From Kitasatospora sp. DSM 101779 (GTDB taxonomy: Bacteria > Actinomycetota > Actinomycetes > Streptomycetales > Streptomycetaceae), in contig NZ_JAHTIK010000001.1 of NCBI RefSeq assembly GCF_025655475.1, forward strand, positions 4,032,756 through 4,077,530: 44,775 nt of DNA. Direction: 5' to 3'. The stretch's first letter is position 1; every line of letters starts with the position of its first letter. Shown one piece after another: positions 32,770-40,659 of the stretch. The translations under genes and the position numbers were made by a program. Under the pieces are notes generated by a model. The model was not told where the DNA came from. It did no database searches and saw only the letters and a program-made list of their open reading frames with translations.

Positions 32770-33972
32770 TCACTCGTGGCGGAGGGCTTCGATCGGGCGC
32801 AGCGAGGCGGCCCGGCTGGCGGGGTAGCTGCCGAAGAACAGTCCGATGGCGACGGCGATGCCGAAGGCGCCGAGGACGGACTCCGGGATGACCACCGGCT
32901 CGATGCCGACGATCGTGAAGTGCGAGCCGATCAGGCCGGCGGCGACGCCGAGACCGGCGCCGGTCACCGAGAGCAGGGTGGACTCGGTGAGGAACTGGCC
33001 GAGGATGACCCCGCGCGGGGCGCCGAGCGCCTTGCGGATGCCGATCTCCCTCGTCCGCTCGGTGACGGTCACCAGCATGATGTTGGTGATGCCGATGCCG
33101 CCGACCAGCAGCGAGATCGCCGCCACCGCGCCGAGCAGCACGGTGAAGGTCTTGGTGGTGGACTCCCGGGCGGTGAGCAGCGAGGTCTGGCTGCTGATCC
33201 GGAAGTCGACCTTGGTCGCGTCGGTGATGGCGTGGGTGCCCATCAGGATCCGGGTGATGTCGCTCTGCGCCTCGGTGGTGGCCTCGGCGGAGGCGGCCTG
33301 GACCATGATCTGGTTGACCGAGCCGAAGCCGGTGAAGGCGTTCTGCACGGTGGGCAGCGGGGCGATCACCACGTCGTCCGGGTCGTTGAAGCCGGTGGAG
33401 CCCTTGGCGGTGAGCACGCCGACCACGGTGAACGGGGTGCCGCCGATGGTGATCCGCTTGCCGACGGGCTCCTCGGTGTCGAAGAGCTGCTTGGCGGTGG
33501 TGGCGCCGATCACCGCCACCTTGCGGGAGTTGAGGACGTCGTCGTTGGAGAAGTAGTCGCCGTCCTTGATCCTCAGGTTGGACGTCTCGAAGTACGCCGG
33601 GTAGGTGCCGACGATCGAGCCCGGCTGGTACGAGATGTTCCCGTACAGCGCGGTGCCGGTGGTGGTGACGACCGGCGCCACCGACTTGATCGACGTGGCG
33701 TCGGCGTCGGTGGCGAGCGCCTTGGCGTCGGCCACGGTGAGCGCCTTGGCGGCCGTGGCGGACCCGCGGCCGGCGTTGGAGGAGACGGTCAGCGCGTTGG
33801 TGCCGAGCGAGGTGATGGACGCCTTCACCGCCTCCGACGAACCGTTGCCGACGGCGAGCAGCAGGATCACCGAGGCGACGCCGATGAGCACGCCGAGCAT
33901 GGTGAGCGCGGAGCGGACCTTGTTGGCGACCAGGCCGCCGACCGCGAAGCGGATCATCTGCCAGAGGATCAT
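32770..33972 (-). CDS. MacB-type ABC transporter permease (FtsX fold)
   Basis: A 400-residue permease with one N-terminal helix (VRSALTMLGVLIGVASVILLLAVG), a large extracytoplasmic MacB-type domain (about residues 45-275), and three C-terminal helices (ISLLVGGIGITNIMLV, LLSVTGAGLGVAAGLIG, FGIAVAIGLFFGSYPASRAASLRPIEALRHE). The TERTREIGIRKALGAPRGVI segment is the MacB/FtsX coupling signature. The ATG at 33972 overlaps the ATPase stop (ATGA). It belongs with the adaptor and ATPase genes upstream. Substrates of such actinobacterial MacAB-like sets are often antibiotics or peptides; that is not shown here. Confidence 0.92.
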   Translation of the reverse strand: MILWQMIRFAVGGLVANKVRSALTMLGVLIGVASVILLLAVGNGSSEAVKASITSLGTNALTVSSNAGRGSATAAKALTVADAKALATDADATSIKSVAPVVTTTGTALYGNISYQPGSIVGTYPAYFETSNLRIKDGDYFSNDDVLNSRKVAVIGATTAKQLFDTEEPVGKRITIGGTPFTVVGVLTAKGSTGFNDPDDVVIAPLPTVQNAFTGFGSVNQIMVQAASAEATTEAQSDITRILMGTHAITDATKVDFRISSQTSLLTARESTTKTFTVLLGAVAAISLLVGGIGITNIMLVTVTERTREIGIRKALGAPRGVILGQFLTESTLLSVTGAGLGVAAGLIGSHFTIVGIEPVVIPESVLGAFGIAVAIGLFFGSYPASRAASLRPIEALRHE

Positions 33973-34745
33973 GCGGGCACCTCCGCGGCGAGGGCGGGCG
34001 GCGGGCCGTCCACCGGCGCGCGGCGGACGTCGTCCACGATCGCGCCGTCGACCAGCCTGAGCACCCGCTTGGCGTGCAGGGCGACCTCGTCCTCGTGGGT
34101 GATCACCACAACCGTGCGGCCGGCGGCGTTGAGCCGGTCGATGATCGCCAGCACCTCCGCGGTGGAACGGGAGTCGAGGTTGCCGGTGGGCTCGTCGGCC
34201 AGCAGCATGGCGGGCGCGGTGACCAGGGCGCGGGCGACCGCGACGCGCTGCTGCTGACCGCCGGAGAGCTCGTTGGGCTTGTGCCCGGCACGGTCGGCGA
34301 GGCCGACCAGCTCCAGCGCGGCCAGCGCCCGGCGACGCCGTTCGGCGGCCCGCACCCCGGCGTAGGCGAGCGGCAGCTCGACCTGGGCCAGGGCGGTGGT
34401 GCGGGGCACCAGGTTGAACGACTGGAAGATGAAGCCGATCTTGCGGTTGCGCACCAGCGACAGCCGGCCCTCGTCGAGGTGGCCGACGTCGGTGCCGTCG
34501 AGCAGGTAGCGGCCTGAGGTCGGTACGTCCAGGCAGCCGAGGATGTTCATCAGCGTGGACTTGCCGGAGCCGGAGCTGCCCATCACGGCGACGTAGTCTC
34601 CCTCCTCGATGTCGAGGCTGACGCCCAGCGGCTCGCCGGTGCCCGGTGCCGACGGGCCGCGCAGCGCGTGCACGGCGGAGTCGCCCTGGCCGTACGACTT
34701 GGTGACCCGACTGATCCGGATCACCGGGGGCTTGGTGGCGGCCAT
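33969..34745 (-). CDS. MacB/LolD-type ABC transporter ATP-binding protein
   Basis: A 258-residue ATPase: Walker A GSSGSGKST, signature ELSGGQQQRVAVARALV, Walker B AMLLADEPTGNLD, switch THEDEVALHAKR. An unusual short insert, LRGPSAPGTGEPL, lies near the N-terminus, before the usual LDIEEGDYVAVMG. The ATG at 34745 overlaps the adaptor stop by one base (TCAT on the plus strand) and the stop overlaps the permease start, so the three genes are tightly coupled. Confidence 0.95.
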   Translation of the reverse strand: MAATKPPVIRISRVTKSYGQGDSAVHALRGPSAPGTGEPLGVSLDIEEGDYVAVMGSSGSGKSTLMNILGCLDVPTSGRYLLDGTDVGHLDEGRLSLVRNRKIGFIFQSFNLVPRTTALAQVELPLAYAGVRAAERRRRALAALELVGLADRAGHKPNELSGGQQQRVAVARALVTAPAMLLADEPTGNLDSRSTAEVLAIIDRLNAAGRTVVVITHEDEVALHAKRVLRLVDGAIVDDVRRAPVDGPPPALAAEVPA

Positions 34746-36118
34746 CAGCGGGTGCCGCCGCCGGTGCGGGTGCCGCCGGTGGTGCGGGCACCGCCGCCGC
34801 CGAAGCCGCCGGCTCCGCCGAGCCCGCCGCCCGCCCCGCCCGCGCCGGGGAAGGCGCCGTTCGGGAAGCCGTTGCCGGTGCCGGCGGTGGTGGAGGTCAG
34901 CTCGACCTTGTCGCCCTCGGCGAGGCCCTCGACCACCTGGACGGTGGTGTCACCCTCGATGCCGACGGTGACCGACACCCGCTCGGTGGAGCCGTCCTCG
35001 TGGACGAGGGTGGCGGTGCGGGAGCTGCCGGTGCCCGCGAGTGCGGCGGTGGGCACGGAGAGCGCGTTGTCGGCCTCGCCGACGACGACCGAGATGGTCG
35101 CGCTCAGGCCGGTGCGCAGCCTGCTGGTGTCGCTGCTGATCTGCAGCACCGCGCCGTACTGGACGGCGGCGCTGCCGCCGTTGCCGCCGGAGGAGCTCGG
35201 CAGCGAGCTGACGGACAGCACGGTGGCGTTCAGCTTGGTGTCGGACTGCGCGTTGAGGGTGACGGTGGCGGACTCGCCCTTCTTGAGCTTGAGCGAGTCG
35301 AGCTCGGAGAAGTTGGCGGTCACCTGCATGCCGGTCGGGTTGGTCAGCACCACGAAGCCGGTGGGAGTGGTGGAGGAGGACGCGCTGCTGCCCGTGCCCG
35401 TGCCGCTGCTGGTCTTGCTGCCGGTGCCCGAGCCGCCGCCGGAGGAGGAGCCGCCGGTGCCGCTCACGGTGTCGCCGACCTTGCCGGCGACCGAGGCGAC
35501 GGTGCCGTCCGCGGTGGCCTTGAGGGTGGTGCCGGCGAGGGCCGTCTCGGCGTTGGTGAGGGCCGTCTCGGCGGCGTCCACCTGCTGCTGGGCCTGGGCG
35601 ACCTGGGCGGCGTCCACCTTGGTGGTGGTCGTGGTGGTCGGCGTCTGCTGGGCGGCGCTGCCGCCGCGGCCGCCGCTGGTGCCGGCGGTCGATCCGCCGG
35701 AGCCGCCGGACGTGGTGGTGACGGTCTCACCGGCCTTGGCCTTGGTGAGGTTCGCCTTGGCGGTGGACAGCGCGGACTCGGCGGCGTCCACGTCCTGCTG
35801 GGCGGCGGTGGTGTCGACTGTGGCCAGCACCTGGCCCTTGGTCACGGTGTCGCCGACGGCGACCTTGACCGAGGTGAGCCTGCCGCCGGTGACGAAGTCC
35901 TGCCCGGTGTCGGAGGGCGAGGACAGCGTGCCGGAACCGGACACGGTGGCCAGGACCGTGCCCTTGGCGACCGTGGCGGTCCGCACACGCGAGCCGCTCG
36001 CGGCGGAGCTGGTTCCGGAGTCCACGGTGGTGTACGCCAGCGCGGCCCCGCCGAGCAGGGCCACACCGAGCGCGGAGTTGACGAGGACGGCACGGCGCCG
36101 TCGCGGGAGCACCTTCAT
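34745..36118 (-). CDS. Membrane-fusion (periplasmic adaptor) subunit, MacA-like
   Basis: A 457-residue protein with an N-terminal helix (AVLVNSALGVALLGGAALAYT) anchoring it to the membrane, then the lipoyl-like half DGTVASVAGKVGDTV, a coiled-coil-prone stretch (AQVAQAQQQVDAAETALTNAE), and barrel segments (LNAQSDTKLNATVLSV, GLSATISVVVGEADNALSVPTAAL). Low-complexity Ser/Thr/Gly inserts (about residues 130-165 and 230-255) and a Gly-rich C-terminus are odd compared with gram-negative MacA, consistent with a monoderm version. ATG 36118 precedes a basic KVLPRRRRA n-region; no strong ribosome binding site is seen. First gene of the set, likely with its promoter at 36119-36300. Confidence 0.85.
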   Translation of the reverse strand: MKVLPRRRRAVLVNSALGVALLGGAALAYTTVDSGTSSAASGSRVRTATVAKGTVLATVSGSGTLSSPSDTGQDFVTGGRLTSVKVAVGDTVTKGQVLATVDTTAAQQDVDAAESALSTAKANLTKAKAGETVTTTSGGSGGSTAGTSGGRGGSAAQQTPTTTTTTKVDAAQVAQAQQQVDAAETALTNAETALAGTTLKATADGTVASVAGKVGDTVSGTGGSSSGGGSGTGSKTSSGTGTGSSASSSTTPTGFVVLTNPTGMQVTANFSELDSLKLKKGESATVTLNAQSDTKLNATVLSVSSLPSSSGGNGGSAAVQYGAVLQISSDTSRLRTGLSATISVVVGEADNALSVPTAALAGTGSSRTATLVHEDGSTERVSVTVGIEGDTTVQVVEGLAEGDKVELTSTTAGTGNGFPNGAFPGAGGAGGGLGGAGGFGGGGARTTGGTRTGGGTR

Positions 36119-36337
36119 GGCGGACAGCTTCGTCCTGTGCTCTTTCCGGTTGCTGGCGCCTTCCTGGGAGCGGACTGGTGATGCCAATCCGGACAATCAA
36201 CGCGCATCACCGCACCAGGGCGGCTTTCTCTACCCCTTGGGGATGAACCGTTGATCCGCCTCCCAGGGAGTTCCCAGTCTTTACGTCCGACCTTCTGAAC
36301 TTGCCGGGGTGCGGACGGGACCGGACGCGGGCACACG

Positions 36338-36371
36338 ACGGGCCCGCCACCGTCACCGGCAGCGGGCCCGT
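36338..36371 (-). terminator. Hairpin terminator after the aminotransferase gene
   Basis: A perfect 10-bp stem (ACGGGCCCGC with its complement) around a 14-base loop, 27 bp downstream of the stop codon of the gene at 36398-37477 in the minus direction. Together with 36119-36337 it separates the aminotransferase gene from the MacAB-like operon. Confidence 0.7.
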
Positions 36372-36397
36372 ACGGAAGGGCTCGGGACCCTCTCCGC

Positions 36398-37477
36398 TCA
36401 GAGCTCCTTGCGGAAGGCCTCGGCGGCCGCCAGGAAGATGTCGTTGCCGGCGGTCTCGCCGATCGACACCCGGACGCCCTCGCCGGGGAACGGCCGGACG
36501 ACCACGCCGGCGGCGGCGCAGGCGGCGGCGAAGTCCACGGTGCGCTCACCGAGCCGCAGCCAGACGAAGTTGGCCTGCGAGTCGACGACCGTCCAGCCCT
36601 GGGCGCGCAGCCCGGCAAGCACCCGGCTGCGCTCGGCGACCAGCGTCTCGACCCGCTCCAGCAGCGCCTCCTCGGCGCGCAGCGAGGCGACGGCGGCGTC
36701 CTGGGCGAGCTGGCTGACGCCGAACGGCACCGCGGTCTTGCGCAGCGCGGTGGCCACCGGCTCGTGGGCGACCGCGAAGCCGACCCGCAGGCCGGCCAGG
36801 CCGTAGGCCTTGGAGAAGGTGCGCAGCACGCAGACGTTCGGCCGGTCGCGGTAGAGGTCGATGCCGTTGGGCACCTCGGCGTCCCGGATGAACTCGATGT
36901 AGGCCTCGTCGACCACGACCAGGATGTGGCCGGGCACGGCGTCGAGGAAGCGCTCCAGCTCGGCGCGGTGGATCACGGCGCCGGTGGGGTTGTTCGGGTT
37001 GCAGACGAAGATCAGCCGGGTGCGGTCGGTGATCGCGGCGAGCATCGCGTCGAGGTCGTGCGCCTCGTCCGCGGTCAGCGGCACGGGCACGGGGGTGGCA
37101 CCGGCCACCTGGGTGATGATCGGGTAGGCCTCGAAGGAGCGCCAGGCGAAGATCACCTCCTCGCCGGGGCCCGCGGTGGCGAGCACCAGGGACTGGGCGA
37201 CGCCGACCGAGCCGGTGCCGGTGGCGATGTGCTCGGCCGGGACGCCGAAGCGGGCGGCGAGTTCCTCGGTGAGGCCGGTGACGGCCATGTCCGGGTAGCG
37301 GTTGAACGAGCCCGCGGCGGCGGTGGCCGCCTCCAGCACGCCGGGCAGCGGCGGGTAGGGGTTCTCGTTGGAGGACAGCTTGTACGCGTCGGCACCGGCC
37401 GGCTTGCCCGGCTTGTAGGTGGGGATGCCGTCCAGGGTCGGCCTCAGCCGGGGCCCCTGCGCTGCGGTACCGCTCAC
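36398..37477 (-). CDS. hisC: Histidinol-phosphate / aromatic amino acid aminotransferase
   Basis: A 359-residue PLP-dependent class I/II aminotransferase. Seen motifs: [35 protein letters not shown], and the PLP lysine in [14 protein letters not shown]; the C-terminal [16 protein letters not shown] contains the substrate-binding Arg. The family includes histidinol-phosphate transaminase and the Pat enzyme that makes phenylalanine from phenylpyruvate. No other his genes are nearby, while pheA lies in the same window, so the Pat role is credible; the symbol is therefore tentative. GTG 37477 is chosen because AGAAGGAGAA lies just upstream; longer upstream open frames have no site. It diverges from a LacI regulator, and the inverted repeats at 37608-37638 are in its promoter region. 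Confidence 0.88.
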   Translation of the reverse strand: MSGTAAQGPRLRPTLDGIPTYKPGKPAGADAYKLSSNENPYPPLPGVLEAATAAAGSFNRYPDMAVTGLTEELAARFGVPAEHIATGTGSVGVAQSLVLATAGPGEEVIFAWRSFEAYPIITQVAGATPVPVPLTADEAHDLDAMLAAITDRTRLIFVCNPNNPTGAVIHRAELERFLDAVPGHILVVVDEAYIEFIRDAEVPNGIDLYRDRPNVCVLRTFSKAYGLAGLRVGFAVAHEPVATALRKTAVPFGVSQLAQDAAVASLRAEEALLERVETLVAERSRVLAGLRAQGWTVVDSQANFVWLRLGERTVDFAAACAAAGVVVRPFPGEGVRVSIGETAGNDIFLAAAEAFRKEL

Positions 37478-37817
37478 GGTCGTTCTCCTTCTGTGCTCTC
37501 TTGGGCGCACGTGCCGGGCCGCGCACGCCGGGTTCGCCGATCCCGCGCCGCCCCTCGCCACACACCCGCGCCACCCCGGTCGGGTGCCCCGCACGATACC
37601 GGCCGGGCTCACCCATGCGGGTGAGATGCCCGATCGGGTTACGGGTGCAGATCAGCCATTCTGCCGCGTTCCCACGGCACATGTCAGAGGTAACAGGCCC
37701 TGATCGGAGCGGGTATCGAAGGGTGTGATCCGTTCCGACTCTTGGAGAAACGTATCTTCAGACCGGTGGCCGGGGCCGGTCACAGCCTGCTGTCATGCGC
37801 CATACGATCGGTCCGCC
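37478..37817. promoter_or_regulatory. Divergent control region (aminotransferase and LacI genes)
   Basis: A 340-bp gene-free stretch. It holds a candidate -10 TATCGT for the aminotransferase (37598-37593, minus strand), the palindromes at 37608-37638, and TACGAT (37803-37808), a candidate -10 for the LacI-type gene at 37818. The right half is AT-richer. No small gene is evident. Confidence 0.6.
37608..37638. promoter_or_regulatory. Two adjacent palindromes, probable operator
   Basis: CTCACCC-ATGC-GGGTGAG (37608-37625, perfect 7-bp arms) and CCCGATCGGG (37629-37638, perfect). The first overlaps the -35 position expected for the aminotransferase promoter on the minus strand. LacI-family proteins bind symmetrical sites of this size, and the neighbouring regulator gene diverges from here, so control by it is plausible but untested. 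Confidence 0.5.
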
Positions 37818-38984
37818 ATGACAGCAGCAGCAAACCAGAGCGGTCGGCGGTCCACCTCGCGGCGCCTGGAGCGGGCCGGCATCCGGGACGTGGCGGCGGC
37901 CGCCGGAGTGTCGATCACCACGGTCTCCGACGCCCTCAACGGCAAGGGCCGCCTGCCCGACGAGACCAGAAGCAGGGTGCGCGAGGTCGCCGAGCGCCTG
38001 GGCTACCGACCTTCCGCGGCCGCCCGCACCCTGCGCACCGGCCGATCGGGGCTGATCGGCCTCACCGTCACCACGTACGGCGAGGAGCCGTTCACCTTCA
38101 CCGAGTTCGCCTACTTCGCGGAGATGGCGCGGGCCGCCACCAGCGCGGCGCTCGGCCGCGGCTTCGCCCTGGTCGTGCTCCCCGCGTCGTCCCGGCACGA
38201 CGTCTGGAGCAACATCGCCCTGGACGGCACGGTGGTCATCGACCCGCCCGACCAGGACCCGCTGGTGACCGAGCTCTACCGGTCCGGCGTGCCCGTGGTC
38301 AGCGACGGCAAGCCGGGCAACTGCCCGGTGACCGCCTGGGTCGACAACGACCACGAGGCCGCCGTGCTGGACATCCTGGACCACCTGTCGGAGGCCGGCG
38401 CCCGCCGGATCGGCCTGCTCACCGGCACCAGCACCGACACCTACACCCGGCTCTCCACCGAGGCGTACCTCGGCTGGTGCCGGCGGGTCGGCCAGGAGCC
38501 GGTCTACGAGACCTACCCGGCGCACGACCCGGCGGCCGGCGCCGTCGCGGCCGACCGGCTGCTCGCCCGGCCGGACCGGCCGGACGCGGTCTACGGCCTC
38601 TTCGACCCCAACGGCACCGACCTGCTGGCCGCCGCCCGCCGGTACGGCCTGCGCGTCCCGGAGGACCTGCTGCTGGTCTGCTGCAGCGAGAGCGACGTGT
38701 ACGCGGGCACCGAACCGCCGATCACCACTCTCTCGCTCAAGCCCCGCAAGATCGGCACCACCGTGGTCAACCTGCTGATCGACGCCATCGAGGGAGTCGA
38801 CCCCGGCTCGGCGGGCGGCCACCGCGCGGAGGGATCACGACTCTTCCCGCCGCGCTTCCGCACCGCGGGGACGGGTCCGCCGCCGGGCACCCTGATGCCG
38901 ACCGAGTTGATCGTCCGCGCCTCCTCGCAGCGGCGCAGCCCCCGCAGGACGGTCAGTCCGCCCCGCTCGCCGGGCGGTGGCTGA
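37818..38984 (+). CDS. LacI-family transcriptional regulator
   Basis: A 388-residue regulator. The N-terminal DNA-binding part has IRDVAAAAGVSITTVSDALNGKGRLPDETRSRVREVAERLGYRPSAAARTL, the LacI/GalR helix-turn-helix and hinge helix. A periplasmic-binding-protein-like sugar-binding core (about residues 80-340) follows with FALVVLPAS, DGTVVIDPPDQDP and HPAHDPAAGAVAADRLL-type segments. The C-terminus is unusually long and basic. ATG 37818 is used because it gives the usual short N-terminus; no ribosome binding site is visible, and TACGAT lies about 10 bases upstream, suggesting a short or absent leader. The ligand is not predictable. Confidence 0.88.
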   Translation: MTAAANQSGRRSTSRRLERAGIRDVAAAAGVSITTVSDALNGKGRLPDETRSRVREVAERLGYRPSAAARTLRTGRSGLIGLTVTTYGEEPFTFTEFAYFAEMARAATSAALGRGFALVVLPASSRHDVWSNIALDGTVVIDPPDQDPLVTELYRSGVPVVSDGKPGNCPVTAWVDNDHEAAVLDILDHLSEAGARRIGLLTGTSTDTYTRLSTEAYLGWCRRVGQEPVYETYPAHDPAAGAVAADRLLARPDRPDAVYGLFDPNGTDLLAAARRYGLRVPEDLLLVCCSESDVYAGTEPPITTLSLKPRKIGTTVVNLLIDAIEGVDPGSAGGHRAEGSRLFPPRFRTAGTGPPPGTLMPTELIVRASSQRRSPRRTVSPPRSPGGG

Positions 38985-39142
38985 GCCCCGGCGGCCCACC
39001 GTGCCGGGCCGGGGTCCGGCAGGCTCCGGCACGAGGTCCAGACCATCCCAGACCGGGTCGGACCGGGCCGCCCGGCCCGACCCGGTGACGCTCCGAAGGA
39101 TTGGATGCCCACCAGGTGAGGACGCCGGGAGAGTGGTCTTCC

Positions 39143-39154
39143 TATGATGGTCGA
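39143..39154 (+). promoter_or_regulatory. Leaderless promoter -10 of the metallophosphoesterase gene
   Basis: TATGAT at 39143-39148, five of six to consensus, lies six bases before ATG 39155. There is no ribosome binding site. The -35 is not recognisable, so an activator may be needed. Confidence 0.6.
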
Positions 39155-40399
39155 ATGACACCCGAGGACCGCTTCCCCGGGCCTGATCTGCCCCACTCAG
39201 GCCCCCGCCACCACCAGGACCTCGACGTGCTCCCGTACGGCTCCTACTACGAACCGTCCGAGCCGCCGGCCGGCTACGGCTACGACGAGACCTACAGCGG
39301 CTACGGCGGCGCGCACTACCTCGAACAGCACTGGCACTCCCCGGCCCAGCACGGCGCGCACCCCGGCGGCCACGACGCCACCGTGCAGCTCGGCACCCTG
39401 CACCGGCCCGGTCACGAGCAGGCCCTCCACGACCGTGCCGTTCACGAGCAGGCCGTTCACGAGCAGGCCGCCCACGAGCAGCCGACCGCGGCCGCCACGA
39501 CCGGCGAGGACCCGCCGACCATCGAGCTCGGGCCGCCGCTCACCGAGCAGCCGGTGAACTTCCCGTACCCGCAGCCGGAGCCCGGCGAGGCACCCGGCCC
39601 GCTGTACGTGATCGGCGACGTGCACGGCTACCTGGACGAACTGCTCGCCGCGCTCCGCCAGGCCTCGCTGATCGACGCGGACGGCCACTGGGCGGCCGGC
39701 CGCTCCCGGGTGTGGTTCCTCGGCGACTTCACCGACCGCGGCCCCGACGGCATCGGCGTGATCGAGCTGGTCATGCAGCTCGCCGCGGAGGCCGCCGCGG
39801 CCGGTGGCTACTGCCGGGCCCTGATGGGCAATCACGAACTGCTCTTCCTCGGCGCCGCCAAGTACGGGGACGAGCCCGTCCAGTCCACCGCCGGCACCGC
39901 GTCCTTCCTCGCCGCCTGGCGGCTCAACGGCGGCCAGCAGCACGACCTGGACCGGCTGGAGTCGCACCACATCAGCTGGCTCTCCCGGCTGCCCGCGATG
40001 GCGCTGGAGGACGGCCACCTGCTGCTGCACTCCGACACCACCGCCTACCTGGAGTACGGCGAGTCGATCGCCGAGGTCAACGACGCCGTCCACGTCCTGC
40101 TCGCGGACGAGGGCGTCGACGAGTGGTGGGACTGCTTCCGCCGCTTCACCAAGCGGTTCGCCTTCCGCGGCGAGAACGGCCCGGACGCCGTCCACGAGCT
40201 GCTCGCCGCGTACGGCGGCTACCGCGTGGTGCACGGCCACAGCCCGATCCCGTACCTCACCGGCGCGGTGCACGCGGACGACGGCGCGCCGCCGCACGTC
40301 CCCGGCCCGTACATCTACGCGGACGAGCTGGCCGTCGCGATGGACGGCGGGGTCACCATGGAGGGCCGCCTGCTGATCGCCCGGCTGCCGGTGAACTGA
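39155..40399 (+). CDS. Metallophosphoesterase with repeat-containing N-terminal tail
   Basis: A 414-residue protein. The N-terminal 140 residues are disordered, Tyr/Gly/His-rich, and contain five pentapeptide repeats (HEQAL, HDRAV, HEQAV, HEQAA, HEQPT) at bases 39413-39487. The catalytic domain begins at YVIGDVHGYLDELL and has the calcineurin-type metal motifs GDVHG, GDFTDRG, GNHE and GHSPI, so it hydrolyses phosphoester bonds with two metals. The substrate (protein phosphate, cyclic or dinucleotide) is not predictable; the fold resembles bacterial Ser/Thr phosphatase/Ap4A-hydrolase-like members. ATG 39155 is supported by the TATGAT six bases before it, so the message is probably leaderless. 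The His/Glu tail could bind metal. Confidence 0.87.
   Translation: MTPEDRFPGPDLPHSGPRHHQDLDVLPYGSYYEPSEPPAGYGYDETYSGYGGAHYLEQHWHSPAQHGAHPGGHDATVQLGTLHRPGHEQALHDRAVHEQAVHEQAAHEQPTAAATTGEDPPTIELGPPLTEQPVNFPYPQPEPGEAPGPLYVIGDVHGYLDELLAALRQASLIDADGHWAAGRSRVWFLGDFTDRGPDGIGVIELVMQLAAEAAAAGGYCRALMGNHELLFLGAAKYGDEPVQSTAGTASFLAAWRLNGGQQHDLDRLESHHISWLSRLPAMALEDGHLLLHSDTTAYLEYGESIAEVNDAVHVLLADEGVDEWWDCFRRFTKRFAFRGENGPDAVHELLAAYGGYRVVHGHSPIPYLTGAVHADDGAPPHVPGPYIYADELAVAMDGGVTMEGRLLIARLPVN
39413..39487 (+). repeat. 15-bp tandem repeats encoding HEQA(V/A) pentapeptides
   Basis: Five 15-base units within the metallophosphoesterase gene, the central two nearly identical (TTCACGAGCAGGCCG). The repeat number may vary between strains without breaking the frame. 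Confidence 0.8.
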
Positions 40400-40401
40400 A
40401 C

Positions 40402-40419
40402 TCCGCCGGCCGCGGCGGA
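40402..40419 (+). terminator. Weak hairpin after the metallophosphoesterase gene
   Basis: A 7-bp stem (TCCGCCG/CGGCGGA) with a 4-base loop starts three bases after the stop codon and lies in a CTGAACxCCGCCG repeat stretch. It may be a terminator or just GC-rich slippage. Confidence 0.3.
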
Positions 40420-40659
40420 CTGAACACCGCCGCCGCGGGCTGAACACCACGGCCGTTTCCTGACGCGGTGTCGGCACCGGCTGACGGAGCGTCGACGAAC
40501 GGCCCGGAACGTCCGCGGAAGGCGCTGAAAATCCGGAAAGCGACTGTCTGAGCCTCGGTGGTCACCCCTACCATCGAGGCACCACGCAGCCGCCCGCCCG
40601 CCACCCGGGCCGCCGCGTCGCACCAGTCCACCTCCGTGAATCAGCGGAACGGGGTCCCC

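Noticed and set aside
39413..39487. Possible CRISPR-like array
   Set aside because: The 15-bp units are contiguous, have no spacers and keep the protein frame, so they are coding repeats.
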